Below are positions 51,026 through 59,912 of a stretch of DNA of 64,000 bases, piece after piece. Below the pieces are notes generated by a model. That model had not been told where the DNA came from, made no database searches, and worked only from the letters and a program-made list of their open reading frames with translations. The DNA comes from Pseudoalteromonas arctica A 37-1-2 (GTDB taxonomy: Bacteria > Pseudomonadota > Gammaproteobacteria > Enterobacterales > Alteromonadaceae): positions 434,001 through 498,000 of the forward strand of contig NZ_CP011025.1 of the NCBI RefSeq assembly GCF_000238395.3. The letters run 5' to 3'. The translations under genes were made by a program, and so were the position numbers. Numbering within the stretch: the stretch's first letter is position 1; every line of letters starts with the position of its first letter.

Positions 51026-52387
51026 CTAGCGCATAGTAACAAACTCTTCAGAACCTGTCGGGTGAATAGCCACAACGGCATCAAAATCAGCTTTAGTAGC
51101 GCCCATTTTCATGGCAACTGCAAAACCTTGAATCATTTCATCAACCGCAAAACCAATACCATGTAGGCCAACTACTTTTTCGTCTGGGCCGGCACATACA
51201 AGCTTCATTTTACAAGGCTGGCGATGTTTAGTTACCGCTGTGTACATAGCCGTAAAACCAGATTGGTAAATTTTAACGTTTTCTTCGCCGTACTGAGAAA
51301 TAGCTTCTTGCTCAGTTAAACCAATAGTACCAATAGGTGGATGACTAAATACAACAGTAGGGACTAAGCTGTAATCCATTTTTAAATCATCTGGTAGTTC
51401 TTTATTAAATAAACGCTCTGATAAAGTACGCCCTGCTTTAACTGCTACCGGTGTAAGTTCAATACCATTTTCGATGATATCGCCAACCGCGTATACATTT
51501 TTAGCTGTGGTATTTTGATACTCATCAACTTTTACAAAACCACTGCTGTTTACTTCTACGCCCGCTGCTGCAACGTTAATCGCATTGGTTGTTGGTTCGC
51601 GGCCAATGGCCCAAATAACTTGATCAACGTTATGAGTTTTGCCGTTATCTAAATGCAGTGTTACAGAGCCATCATCTTCTTTAACTAATTTATGAGGTAC
51701 AGAGTGAGTATGTAAAGTAGGGCCTTCGGCAGCCATTACTTCAACAAGCGTATCTACAATATATGGGTCAAAACTACGAAGAGGGGCATGCTTACGTACA
51801 AATAAATGTGTCTCAGTACCTAAACCATGTAATACACCAGCAAGCTCAACGGCTATGTAGCCTGCGCCAATAACGGCAACGCGCTTAGGTTGCTCTTTAA
51901 GCTCAAAAAAGCCATTTGAATCAATGCCGTGCTCAGCACCTTCAATATGCGGAATGCTTGGGCGGCCGCCTACTGCAATTAATATATGGTCGGCTGTGTA
52001 GTGCTCGCCGTTTACTTCAACTGTTTTATTATCTACAAATTTAGCAAAGCCTTTAATTACAGTAACGCCATTGCTAGCAAGGCCACTGTCGTAACCTTTA
52101 TGAATTCGGCCAATGTAGGCTTCACGGCTTTCTACTAGTTTGCTCCAATCAAAGCCTTTAACTTCAACATTAAAGCCGTAATCTGGGGCATATAAATTAA
52201 TTGCTTCGGCAACCTGAGCACCGTGCCACATTACTTTTTTAGGTACACAGCCCACGTTTACACATGTGCCGCCCATGTGTTTTGCTTCTATAAGTGCTAC
52301 TTTAGCGCCACGCATTGCCGCTCTATTTGCAGAGGCAATACCACCACTGCCACCACCGATTGCAATATAATCAAAGTGTTGTGTCAT
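51026..52387 (-). CDS. gor: Glutathione-disulfide reductase
   Basis: NADPH-dependent FAD enzyme that regenerates glutathione. It shows the FAD loop [13 protein letters not shown] at residues 11-23, the redox cysteines C42 and C47 in [13 protein letters not shown], the NADPH-binding [13 protein letters not shown] and the C-terminal active-site H442/E447 in HPTGSEE. The 453 residues match the family. It is transcribed away from the DUF2461 gene. Confidence 0.95.
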   Translation of the reverse strand: MTQHFDYIAIGGGSGGIASANRAAMRGAKVALIEAKHMGGTCVNVGCVPKKVMWHGAQVAEAINLYAPDYGFNVEVKGFDWSKLVESREAYIGRIHKGYDSGLASNGVTVIKGFAKFVDNKTVEVNGEHYTADHILIAVGGRPSIPHIEGAEHGIDSNGFFELKEQPKRVAVIGAGYIAVELAGVLHGLGTETHLFVRKHAPLRSFDPYIVDTLVEVMAAEGPTLHTHSVPHKLVKEDDGSVTLHLDNGKTHNVDQVIWAIGREPTTNAINVAAAGVEVNSSGFVKVDEYQNTTAKNVYAVGDIIENGIELTPVAVKAGRTLSERLFNKELPDDLKMDYSLVPTVVFSHPPIGTIGLTEQEAISQYGEENVKIYQSGFTAMYTAVTKHRQPCKMKLVCAGPDEKVVGLHGIGFAVDEMIQGFAVAMKMGATKADFDAVVAIHPTGSEEFVTMR

Positions 52388-52465
52388 TTTATGTCCTTAG
52401 GCGTTGAGTTTTATGCGCATTAGCATAACATTAAGTTTTAAAAATAAAGAGTGTTTAGGTGACCT

Positions 52466-53140
52466 ATGTTTAGTAAAAAAACATTCGAATTTCTTGCTCA
52501 GCTTGATAAAAACAATAATAGAGACTGGTTTAACGACCATAAATCACAGTATGAGGAATACGTAAGAGAGCCCGCTTTAGATTTCATTAGGCAAATGCAA
52601 GCACCACTTGCTGAGGTTTCTAGCCATTTTGTCGCATCAGATAAAAAAGTGGGCGGTAGTTTAATGAGAATCCATAAAGACGCGCGTTTTAGTAAAGATA
52701 AAACCCCGTATAAAATTAATGTAGGGATTCAATTTCGCCATTTTATGGGAAAAGACGTACATGCCCCGGGTTTTTACTTTCACTTAGCAAATGACGAATG
52801 TTTTGTAGGTGCTGGTATTTGGCGACCAGAATCAAAGGCGCTTAACGCAATTAGAACCTGCATAGATGAAAACCCAAATAGCTATAAAAAAGCAATTTAT
52901 GATGAGCAATTTAAATCTATATTTGAAATGTCAGGAGAATCGCTAAAACGCCCGCCAAGAGGTTTTGAAAAAGCTCATCCCTTAATAGATGAGCTCAAAC
53001 GAAAAGACTTTACAGCCATTAGCTCGTTTACTCAAAAACAAGTATGTAGCAATAATTTAGTTGATACGGTACTAGAGCGTTATAAAGTGGCTGATTCACT
53101 AATGAGTTATTTGTGTTTTGCTCTGGAGCAACCATATTAA
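52466..53140 (+). CDS. DUF2461 family protein
   Basis: A 224-residue soluble protein of the DUF2461 / TIGR02453 family, recognised by FLAQLDKNNNRDWFNDHK at residues 9-26, RIHKDARFSKDKTPYK and FYFHLANDECFVGAGIW. No biochemical role is established. It is divergent from gor with a 78-bp gap and is followed 86 bp later by prlC. Confidence 0.9.
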   Translation: MFSKKTFEFLAQLDKNNNRDWFNDHKSQYEEYVREPALDFIRQMQAPLAEVSSHFVASDKKVGGSLMRIHKDARFSKDKTPYKINVGIQFRHFMGKDVHAPGFYFHLANDECFVGAGIWRPESKALNAIRTCIDENPNSYKKAIYDEQFKSIFEMSGESLKRPPRGFEKAHPLIDELKRKDFTAISSFTQKQVCSNNLVDTVLERYKVADSLMSYLCFALEQPY

Positions 53141-53226
53141 AATTACACAACTTAAAAGCAGTTGAGTTGTTTTTTTACTTTTAGACCCAATTTAAAATGT
53201 AATGCATTAACGCAAAGAGAGTATTT

Positions 53227-55266
53227 ATGAGCAACCCATTAATTGGCCTTGAAGGCTTACCACCATTTTCAAAAATAAAGCCTGAGTACGTAGTACCAGC
53301 ACTAAAAGACGGTATCGAGCTTTGTCGTAAAGCCATTGATGACGTGTTAGCTAAAGGCTCGTATACGTGGGATGACTTAGTATTACCCCTTGAAGAAGCC
53401 GACGATAAATTATCGCGCATGTTCTCCCCTGTATCGCATTTAAATTCAGTAATGAATAACGACGAATTACGTGAAGCTTACGAGCAGTGCTTACCGTTAA
53501 TATCTGAATATTCAACATTTGTAGGTCAGCACCAAGGTTTATACAACGCGTATAATACGCTTTATAACAGTGACGAATTTAAAACGCTGACTACAGCACA
53601 ACAAAAAACAATTACTAATGCGCTACGCGATTTTAAATTATCGGGTATTGCTCTGGCGGCAGAGCAGCAAAAACGCTACGGCGAAATTAGCGCGCGTTTA
53701 TCAGAACTTGCCTCAAAATTTGGTAACAACGTAATGGATGCCACACTTGCTTGGCACAAGCATATTACTGATGAGAGTGATTTAGCAGGCTTGCCAGAAT
53801 CGGCTCTTGCACTTGCAGCTGATACAGCAAAAAGTAAAGAATTAGAGGGTTGGTTATTTACACTCGATTTTCCATCATATTTACCAATAATGGCTTACGC
53901 AGATAACCGCGAATTACGCAAAGAAACTTACACCGCGTTTTCTACGCGCGCATCAGATCAAGGCCCTAACGCCGGTGAGTTTGATAACTCTGATATTATG
54001 AAAGAAGAGCTTGCGCTTCGCCATGAACTTGCACAGTTACTAGGGTTTAACAGCTACGCTGAAAAGTCACTCGCGACTAAAATGGCCGAAACACCAGAAC
54101 AAGTATTCTCATTTTTAGAAGACCTAGCGGCTAAATCAAAACCACAAGCAGAGCAAGAAGTGGCCGAGCTAAAAGCGTATGCTGAGCAAAAACACGGTAT
54201 TTCTGAATTAGAAGCATGGGATTTTGGTTACTACAGCGAAAAACTTAAGCAAGAAAAGTACGCTATTTCAGACGAAGTACTACGTCCTTACTTCCCTGCA
54301 AATAAAGTGCTTAGCGGCTTATTCGAAACCGTTAATCGCTTATTTGGTATTAGCGTAAAAGAAGTTACTGACTTTGATACTTATCACAAAGATGTACGCT
54401 TTTTTGAAATTGTAGATAGTAGCAATACTCTACGCGGACGTTTTTATCTCGATTTATATGCACGCGACCACAAACGTGGCGGCGCGTGGATGGACGACTG
54501 TATGGGTCGTAAAGTACGCGCTAACGGCGAACTACAAACTCCAGTGGCTTATTTAGTGTGTAACTTTAATAAGGCGGTTGGCGATAAACCGGCGCTGTTT
54601 ACTCATGACGAAGTAACTACTTTATTTCATGAGTTTGGTCATGGTATTCACCACATGCTTACACAAGTTGATGCCGCGCCAGTGGCTGGCATTAATGGTG
54701 TAGCGTGGGATGCAGTAGAGCTTCCTAGTCAGTTTTTAGAAAATTGGTGTTATGACGAAGAAGCCCTGAGCTTTATTTCAGGTCATTATGAAACGGGTGA
54801 GCCGTTACCTAAAGAGTTACTTGATAAATTATTAGCGGCTAAAAACTATAACTCAGGCGTACAAATGCTACGTCAAATTGAGTTTTCGTTATTCGATTTT
54901 AAAATCCATAACGATTACAAAGTGGGTGAGCAATGCCAAATTCAAGCAGTACTAAACGATGTACGTAGCCGCACATCAATCGTTAAACCGCCTGAGTTTA
55001 ACCGTTTTCAAAATGGTTTTAGCCATATTTTTGCCGGTGGTTATAGTGCAGGTTACTACTCGTATAAATGGGCTGAAGTACTTTCTGCTGATGCATTTTC
55101 TAAATTTGAAGAAGAAGGTATTTTTAACGCTGAAACAGGGCAAGCCTTCATGCAAAATATTTTAGAAAAAGGCGGTAGCGAAGAGCCAATGGAATTATTT
55201 AAAAAGTTCCGTGGTCGTGAGCCTAATGTTGACGCGTTACTACGCCATAGCGGTATTGCTGTTTAA
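53227..55266 (+). CDS. prlC: Oligopeptidase A
   Basis: Cytosolic M3 metallopeptidase that degrades signal peptides and oligopeptides. The zinc motif is HEFGH at residues 468-472, followed by a downstream Glu ligand region WDAVELPSQFLENW. The 679-residue length is close to E. coli OpdA/PrlC. In E. coli prlC is followed by rsmJ; here rsmJ lies 3 kb downstream after the interrupted regulator gene. Confidence 0.96.
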   Translation: MSNPLIGLEGLPPFSKIKPEYVVPALKDGIELCRKAIDDVLAKGSYTWDDLVLPLEEADDKLSRMFSPVSHLNSVMNNDELREAYEQCLPLISEYSTFVGQHQGLYNAYNTLYNSDEFKTLTTAQQKTITNALRDFKLSGIALAAEQQKRYGEISARLSELASKFGNNVMDATLAWHKHITDESDLAGLPESALALAADTAKSKELEGWLFTLDFPSYLPIMAYADNRELRKETYTAFSTRASDQGPNAGEFDNSDIMKEELALRHELAQLLGFNSYAEKSLATKMAETPEQVFSFLEDLAAKSKPQAEQEVAELKAYAEQKHGISELEAWDFGYYSEKLKQEKYAISDEVLRPYFPANKVLSGLFETVNRLFGISVKEVTDFDTYHKDVRFFEIVDSSNTLRGRFYLDLYARDHKRGGAWMDDCMGRKVRANGELQTPVAYLVCNFNKAVGDKPALFTHDEVTTLFHEFGHGIHHMLTQVDAAPVAGINGVAWDAVELPSQFLENWCYDEEALSFISGHYETGEPLPKELLDKLLAAKNYNSGVQMLRQIEFSLFDFKIHNDYKVGEQCQIQAVLNDVRSRTSIVKPPEFNRFQNGFSHIFAGGYSAGYYSYKWAEVLSADAFSKFEEEGIFNAETGQAFMQNILEKGGSEEPMELFKKFRGREPNVDALLRHSGIAV

Positions 55267-55293
55267 AAATTAATATTTAGCACAAACCAAATT

Positions 55294-55317
55294 AAAGCGC
55301 CTTAATGGCGCTTTTTT
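55294..55317 (+). terminator. Terminator after prlC
   Basis: AAAGCGCC pairs with GGCGCTTT across TTAAT, followed by a T run, 27 bp beyond the prlC stop codon. Confidence 0.92.
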
Positions 55318-55405
55318 ATTATTTTAAAATTATTATCTAATAATTTTTAGTAATTTCATCCTACCGTACTATGCTTTTAGCACACCTAATAAAATGGACT
55401 AAGGC

Positions 55406-56213
55406 ATGGCAAAGTTGGTATTGGCAATTGATGACGACAAGTATGTTCATCATATAATTGAAGAGTCTTTAGCAGGGTTTTGTAAAATAATTCATGCAAA
55501 AGATGGCGATGAAGGATTAAGGCTAACCAATAAATACAACCCAGATATTATTTTACTCGATATTGAAATGCCAGGTATGTCAGGTTATGACGTATGTAAA
55601 ACAATAAAGCAAAGTCAAAATACTCAGGATATTCCCGTTATGTTTCTCTCATCTAAAATAGAGCTAAGCGATCGGGTAAAAGGTTATAGCGTCGGCGCAT
55701 CTGATTACATTACAAAACCTTTTAATGCAGAAGAGTTAATAGCGCGAATAAAGGTACTTTACGAATATAGGCAAAAATGCGCAAAACTAAAATTGGATAT
55801 AGTAAAAGCGAATAAAACAGCTGAAATGGCAATGACAGAGTCAGGCGATATGGGACGTATAATGCGCTACGTTGGACAAAGTTATCACGCTAATAACTTT
55901 CAATCGTTGAGTGAATACTTTTTTACCTTTTTTGCTCCTTTAAATTTAGATGTTGTGGTGGTGTTTTGGTATCAAGGAAAAGGTATTTTTTACAGCCAGC
56001 AAAGTGGTGTTTGCCCGTTAGAGCAAGAGCTGCTTGAGCAACATCGAAATGCTCAACGATTTGTTGATATTGGTAGCAGCACTATCATTAATTACCCCAA
56101 AGTGTCCCTTTTGATAAAAAATATGCCAGTTGATAATGATGCTTTGTATGGGCGCTACAAAGATCTGTTCCCGCATATATTAGAAGTAACCAACGAGAAG
56201 GTTGTTATCGGAG
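55406..56213 (+). pseudogene. Response regulator, N-terminal part (split by IS)
   Basis: The CheY-like receiver is complete: acidic D9-D10 near the start, phospho-acceptor D52 in LLDIEMPG, S82/S83 at the Thr position and K104 in YITKPFN. A second domain begins with SGDMGRIMRYVGQSYHANNF and breaks off near residue 269, where the IS3-family element begins. The frame reads on into the IS and stops at 56299, adding about 29 foreign residues. The receiver could still be made as a truncated protein. The missing C-terminal segment is present on the other side of the IS. Confidence 0.88.
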
Positions 56214-56246
56214 TTTTTCAAGTTAGTTGTCGCATCAAATTAAATT

Positions 56247-57311
56247 TTATGCCGCCCGCATTGCTTCTTTTTTCTCTGGATTTAAATTTACTTCATTGAT
56301 CATCGTCCAATCTCGAGACTTTCCTGACCAACGACTTGGATTCTGTAATTTCGCCATCTCATTTACCTGATGACGTTTCGCTAGTATCGCTTTATCTAAT
56401 CCTAAATGACGCTGGTTTGGCGTGACAAATTTAATACCGCTGTGCAAGTGCTCATCGTTGTACCAATCAACAAATCCGCTAACCCACTTTCTTGCGCTAC
56501 CCATGCTTTCAAAGGCTTTCTCAGGGTATTCCGGGCGATACTTTAACGTCTTAAATAGCGATTCAGAATAAGGATTATCATTACTCACAGACGGTCGGCT
56601 AAATGAAGGAACAATACCTAACTCCTGCAATGTCGCTAATAACGTTGCCCCTTTCATTGGACTGCCATTATCCGAGTGCAACGTGACTTGCTCAGGCTTT
56701 ACCTGCTCTCGCCTGCAAATATCTACCATTAAATCAGCCGCCAGTGTGCTTAGTTGTGTGTCATGAACCTGCCAACCAACTATTTTTCGACTATAAATAT
56801 CCATCACTAAATATAAGTATAAAAACTGACCTTTAACAGCTGTTGGCAAATACGTGATATCCCATGTATAAATTTCGTTTACACGTGTTGCCCTGAGCGC
56901 TTTTGGCTTTTTTATCTTTTTATTTGGTTTAACTTTTTCTCTGTGTGTTAATAATTTATGCGATTTCATAACGCGATAAAACGAGCTTTCTGATGCTATC
57001 CACACATCTTTATCCAATAGTTTAGGGACTATCTTGCTGGGTGGTAAATGCCCATATTCTATTGAATTAACCGTCTTAATTATACGCTGTTGCTCTAATT
57101 CAGTTAGCCTGTTAGGTGGTCGCTTTATCGTACTTGTTCGCTTATCTGTCATATCATCAGCTTCAATCCAGCGTTGAATTGTTCTTGCCGTTAGACCAAG
57201 TAACTCACATGCTTTTTCTTGCCTTGCCCCTGATTTCTGCGCGTCGGTAATGAGCTTTATCAATTCATGACGCTCAGTTGAGCTGGTTAATCGTCCTCGT
57301 TGAAACCCCAA
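56247..57311 (-). CDS. IS3-family transposase OrfB (integrase core)
   Basis: Catalytic half of the IS transposase, 354 residues from the in-frame TTG. The DDE triad is D151 in YTWDITYL, D214 in LHSDNGSP and E250 in DNPYSES, with 35 residues between the last two. An N-terminal HTH-like region (ACELLGLTARTIQRWI) and an HTH_21-like stretch precede it. It lies in the -1 frame relative to OrfA and is probably made mainly as an OrfAB fusion. No internal stop is seen, so the transposase may be active. Confidence 0.93.
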   Translation of the reverse strand: MGFQRGRLTSSTERHELIKLITDAQKSGARQEKACELLGLTARTIQRWIEADDMTDKRTSTIKRPPNRLTELEQQRIIKTVNSIEYGHLPPSKIVPKLLDKDVWIASESSFYRVMKSHKLLTHREKVKPNKKIKKPKALRATRVNEIYTWDITYLPTAVKGQFLYLYLVMDIYSRKIVGWQVHDTQLSTLAADLMVDICRREQVKPEQVTLHSDNGSPMKGATLLATLQELGIVPSFSRPSVSNDNPYSESLFKTLKYRPEYPEKAFESMGSARKWVSGFVDWYNDEHLHSGIKFVTPNQRHLGLDKAILAKRHQVNEMAKLQNPSRWSGKSRDWTMINEVNLNPEKKEAMRAA

Positions 57312-57793
57312 AGCGCATCTGCTTTTTTTTTGAGTACGAGTAAGGCGGCTGTTTCTGCTAACGCTTTGTCTTTACGATTAAGCTCTTTTTGAAGCTGCTT
57401 AATTTCTTGTTTGAGCTGTTTACTGTCTGATTTTACGGGCTTCGTTGAAGGCCCTTTAGCAAAATCTTGCTTCCATTGTTTAATATGATGCGGGTAAAGC
57501 CCCTTAGCACGGCAATATTCATTAAGAGCTGCTTCATCTAAACTCGCACATTCAATAATGGCGTTAAGCCTTTCTTCTAAGCTCCAGTCATGAGGGCGTT
57601 TTTCTGTTGTCATGTGACTACCATTATTTTTAGTTTCAAGTTCATGGTTTTTAGCAAGCGCGATCCATCGTTGCAAGGTTGAATAACCGATGCCTAAATC
57701 AAGCGCAATATCTTCTAGGCGAACATCATCACATTGAGATAATGCTTTTTCAACAGCTTGAACTTTAAATTCTTGTGTAAATCGACGTCTCAT
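57287..57793 (-). CDS. IS3-family transposase OrfA
   Basis: DNA-binding half, 168 residues, starting MRRRFTQEFKVQAVEKAL. It has a helix-turn-helix (LEDIALDLGIGYSTLQRWI, about residues 25-43), a second HTH-like part (LNEYCRAKGLYPHHIKQW) and a C-terminal leucine-zipper-like coiled coil (KQLKQEIKQLQKELNRKDKA). The gene overlaps OrfB by 25 bp. Confidence 0.92.
   Translation of the reverse strand: MRRRFTQEFKVQAVEKALSQCDDVRLEDIALDLGIGYSTLQRWIALAKNHELETKNNGSHMTTEKRPHDWSLEERLNAIIECASLDEAALNEYCRAKGLYPHHIKQWKQDFAKGPSTKPVKSDSKQLKQEIKQLQKELNRKDKALAETAALLVLKKKADALWGFNEDD
57323..57331 (-). promoter_or_regulatory. Slippery A9 run for -1 frameshifting in the IS
   Basis: Nine consecutive A on the minus strand (T on the plus strand) followed by GC lie close to the end of orfA. 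OrfB lies in the -1 frame. A -1 slip there gives a continuous OrfAB protein, as is established for many IS3-family elements. Confidence 0.75.
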
Positions 57794-57840
57794 TTTATCT
57801 GCCTCTATTAAAAGTTAGAGGCGACAACTATCCTGACACA

Positions 57841-58225
57841 GGGGGTTACCATGGAAAGAAGCGAAAGCAGTTATGAGCAGGCAGCTCAAATAAGTACAGC
57901 CCTTCAAGATATTGTTAAGCAGTTAACTACTCAAAATGTAGAGCAAAACAAAAGTACTAAAGAGTTTATAGAGCAGCTACATGAACTTGACTGCGCTATT
58001 AAGCTACAACAAACACAAGCTAATCCTGCGGATCTCACTTTATATATATCTCAATTGGATCAAACAATGCAGTTATTTGTATCGGCTAATAGTGATTTAG
58101 CCTTTATCAAATATCAGCTTAAACAAGTTGCCGAAAGCCGCAATGAACTTATATCTAATTTACGTACTAAAGCGGAAGCCGCAAAGGTCAATACGAATCA
58201 TCATAGTGATATAGAGCTATTTTAG
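57841..58225 (+). pseudogene. Response regulator, C-terminal part (split by IS)
   Basis: The frame continues directly from the IS edge (QGVTMERSESSYEQAAQIS) and gives about 127 residues, mostly helical and probably coiled coil (SNSDLAFIK-like ANSDLAFIKYQLKQVAESR), ending at a TAG. It has an ATG at 57851, but no good ribosome site and no recognisable domain. Together with 55406-56213 it would give a protein of about 396 residues. It lies 57 bp upstream of rsmJ. Confidence 0.75.
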
Positions 58226-58282
58226 TGCTTTAAAGTAAAGCGGTTGATATACTACAGGCGTATTTTATCGTCGGAGTTTATT

Positions 58283-59038
58283 GTGGTTATTCAGTGTGCT
58301 TTTAAAGAGTTACGCCCTTATTTAAATGAATTAGAAACACGCTTTGGTTTAGCCCAATGGGCGCAAAATTGCAGTGGCTTTAGCTTACATTACGATGATA
58401 AAGGGTTAAGTCTATTTAAAACCGACGAGCCTAAACTAGGTGCAATTAACGTTGATTTTGTAACCGGTGCTGCCGCCCATAGGCGTAAGTTTGGCGGTGG
58501 TAAAGGGCAAGCAATTGCCAAAGCAGTGGGTTTAAATAAAGGCGCAACGCCTGTTGTACTTGATGCTACCGCTGGTTTAGGGCGAGATGGTTTTGTACTT
58601 GCCTCGCTAGGGTGCAAAGTTATATTACATGAACGTCACCCGGTTGTAGCTGCACTTTTATACGATGGTTTAAAGCGAGCCTATAGCGATATTGAAATTG
58701 GTTTGTGGATGAAAGAAAACATGAGCCTAATATTTGGCTCAAGCCATACTTTGCTCTCTCAATGCGAAAGCATGCCTGATGTTGTTTATTTAGATCCCAT
58801 GTTCCCGCATCGCGAAAAATCAGCATTAGTTAAAAAAGAAATGCGCGTATTCCAAGAGCTTGTTGGTGCAGACAACGACGCTGACGACCTACTTGATTTT
58901 GCCTATCCACTTGCCAGTAAGCGTGTTGTTGTAAAGCGCCCCGATTACGCTCCATTCTTAAACGAAAAAACTCCAAGTATGCAGATCAAAACCAAAAAGA
59001 ACCGTTTTGATGTCTATGTAAAAGCGGCAATGGTTTAA
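58283..59038 (+). CDS. rsmJ: 16S rRNA m2G1516 methyltransferase RsmJ
   Basis: AdoMet-dependent methyltransferase modifying G1516 of 16S rRNA. It has [40 protein letters not shown] (AdoMet motif I), the catalytic-type [10 protein letters not shown], and the ending [11 protein letters not shown]. The GTG at 58283 is preferred as start, with GGAG six bases before it; a frame open to 58244 is longer than the family. About 251 residues, like E. coli RsmJ. Its 3' end appears to be the target used by the adjacent Tn7-like transposon. Confidence 0.95.
   Translation: MVIQCAFKELRPYLNELETRFGLAQWAQNCSGFSLHYDDKGLSLFKTDEPKLGAINVDFVTGAAAHRRKFGGGKGQAIAKAVGLNKGATPVVLDATAGLGRDGFVLASLGCKVILHERHPVVAALLYDGLKRAYSDIEIGLWMKENMSLIFGSSHTLLSQCESMPDVVYLDPMFPHREKSALVKKEMRVFQELVGADNDADDLLDFAYPLASKRVVVKRPDYAPFLNEKTPSMQIKTKKNRFDVYVKAAMV
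58992..59025 (+). other. Predicted CAST target: CC PAM plus 32-bp protospacer in rsmJ
   Basis: CC at 58992-58993 is followed by 32 bp (58994-59025) ending 50 bp before the first transposon base at 59076. Type I-F3 CRISPR-associated transposons use a CC-type PAM 5' of a 32-nt protospacer and insert about 48-50 bp downstream. The geometry and orientation fit, but this is inference, because the matching crRNA is not in the window. Confidence 0.5.
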
Positions 59039-59070
59039 GCATCAAAACAAATCGGCGTTATATCCCTAGA

Positions 59071-59075
59071 ATTTA
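59071..59075. other. Candidate 5-bp target-site duplication (ATTTA)
   Basis: ATTTA directly precedes the TGT terminus of the Tn7-like element. Tn7-family transposons duplicate 5 bp. The second copy would be at the far end, outside the window, so it is unverified. Confidence 0.5.
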
Positions 59076-59084
59076 TGTCGCTGA

Positions 59085-59226
59085 AACCATACTTTGACAT
59101 AATACAAGCATACTGTGACATAATTAAACCATACTTTGACATAAAACTTACTTAAGAAAATGCAGGGAAAATAAATTTATTTACTATCATGAACTTATAT
59201 TTTTATTTAAGCATAGTGTGACATAA
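59085..59226. repeat. Four TnsB-binding-type repeats at the transposon end
   Basis: Site 1 AACCATACTTTGACATAA (59085-59102), site 2 AAGCATACTGTGACATAA (59106-59123), site 3 identical to site 1 (59127-59144), and site 4 AAGCATAGTGTGACATAA (59209-59226). Sites 1-3 start at exact 21-bp intervals, two helical turns, so they lie on one face of the DNA; site 4 is 82 bp further in. The motif resembles, from memory, the AACCATAAAGTGATA-type repeats at the ends of Vibrio I-F3 elements. These are probably TnsB sites. Confidence 0.88.
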
Positions 59227-59254
59227 CCATTTTTTATTTGTATATTATGTATAC
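59218..59254 (+). promoter_or_regulatory. Candidate tnsABC promoter with palindromic operator
   Basis: GTGACA (59218-59223) and TATATT (59241-59246) are spaced 17 bp and could be -35 and -10 boxes. The -35 lies inside TnsB site 4, which would allow TnsB autorepression, as known for Tn7. GTATA-TTATG-TATAC (59240-59254) is an inverted repeat over the -10, a possible operator for another regulator. No clear Shine-Dalgarno precedes tnsA. Confidence 0.4.
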
Positions 59255-59282
59255 GATGATAATAAAAATACTGGTTTAGCGC

Positions 59283-59912
59283 ATGTATATACGTAACTTA
59301 AGAAAACCTTCCCCTAATAAGAATGTATTCAAATTTGCTAGCACTAAAGTTGGCAATGTAATTATGTGTGAAAGTACATTAGAGTTTAATGCTTGTTTTC
59401 ATAATGAATATAACGATTTAATCGAAAGCTATGGTAGTCAACCAGAGGGTTTTAAGTATGAGTTCATGGGTAAAAGCTTGCCTTATACCCCTGACACGGT
59501 AGTCGTATACAAAGATAAATGTGTAAAATATCATGAGTATAAGTATGAAACAGAAACAGCTGAGCCTTTATTTAGAGAAAGGTTCTCTGCAAAAAGAGCC
59601 GCTTGTCTAAAAATGGGCGTTCAGTTGATTTTAGTAACTGAAAACCAGATTACAAAAGGACTTGCTTTGAATAACTTTAAGCTATTGCATCGATACTCGG
59701 GTGTTTACGGTATTAAAAATATTCAGAGTGAAATGCTTAATTTTATTAATAAATCAGGAGCAATAAACTTAGTTGATGTAAAATCTCAATTTAATTTGTC
59801 AATTGGTGAAGCACGGTCTTTTTTATATGCATTGCTTCATAAAGGTTTGTTGAAAGCAGATTTAGAGGATGATGATCTAAGTAATAACCCAACATTATGG
59901 GTTACACCATGA
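59283..59912 (+). CDS. tnsA: TnsA transposon endonuclease
   Basis: Restriction-endonuclease-fold subunit of the Tn7-type transposase that cuts the 5' ends, permitting cut-and-paste movement. The N-terminal nuclease domain shows E34 in ESTLEFNACF, D71 in LPYTPDTVVVY and K87 in HEYKYE (the E...D...ExK pattern), followed by the conserved SAKRAACLKMGVQLILVTE. The C-terminal domain is a small winged-helix-like region (IGEARSFLYALLHKGLL). The 209 residues are typical of the shorter I-F3-type TnsA. Its stop overlaps the tnsB start (ATGA). Confidence 0.93.
   Translation: MYIRNLRKPSPNKNVFKFASTKVGNVIMCESTLEFNACFHNEYNDLIESYGSQPEGFKYEFMGKSLPYTPDTVVVYKDKCVKYHEYKYETETAEPLFRERFSAKRAACLKMGVQLILVTENQITKGLALNNFKLLHRYSGVYGIKNIQSEMLNFINKSGAINLVDVKSQFNLSIGEARSFLYALLHKGLLKADLEDDDLSNNPTLWVTP

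Larger units (their letters stand above)
56214..57840 (-). mobile_element. IS3-family insertion sequence
   Basis: About 1.63 kb, with two overlapping minus-strand genes (helix-turn-helix OrfA and DDE OrfB). The terminal inverted repeats share a core TAGTTGTCGC. The end near 57840 reads TGTGTCAGGATAGTTGTCGC inward, and the end near 56214 reads TTTTTCAAGTTAGTTGTCGC inward, so the second is degenerate at its tip. No clean target-site duplication was found; the boundaries are good to a few bases. Confidence 0.88.

Noticed and set aside
59076..59282. Classical Tn7 right end using glmS
   Set aside because: The neighbouring gene is rsmJ, not glmS, the terminal repeats differ from the Tn7 repeats and TnsC is far shorter than that of Tn7.
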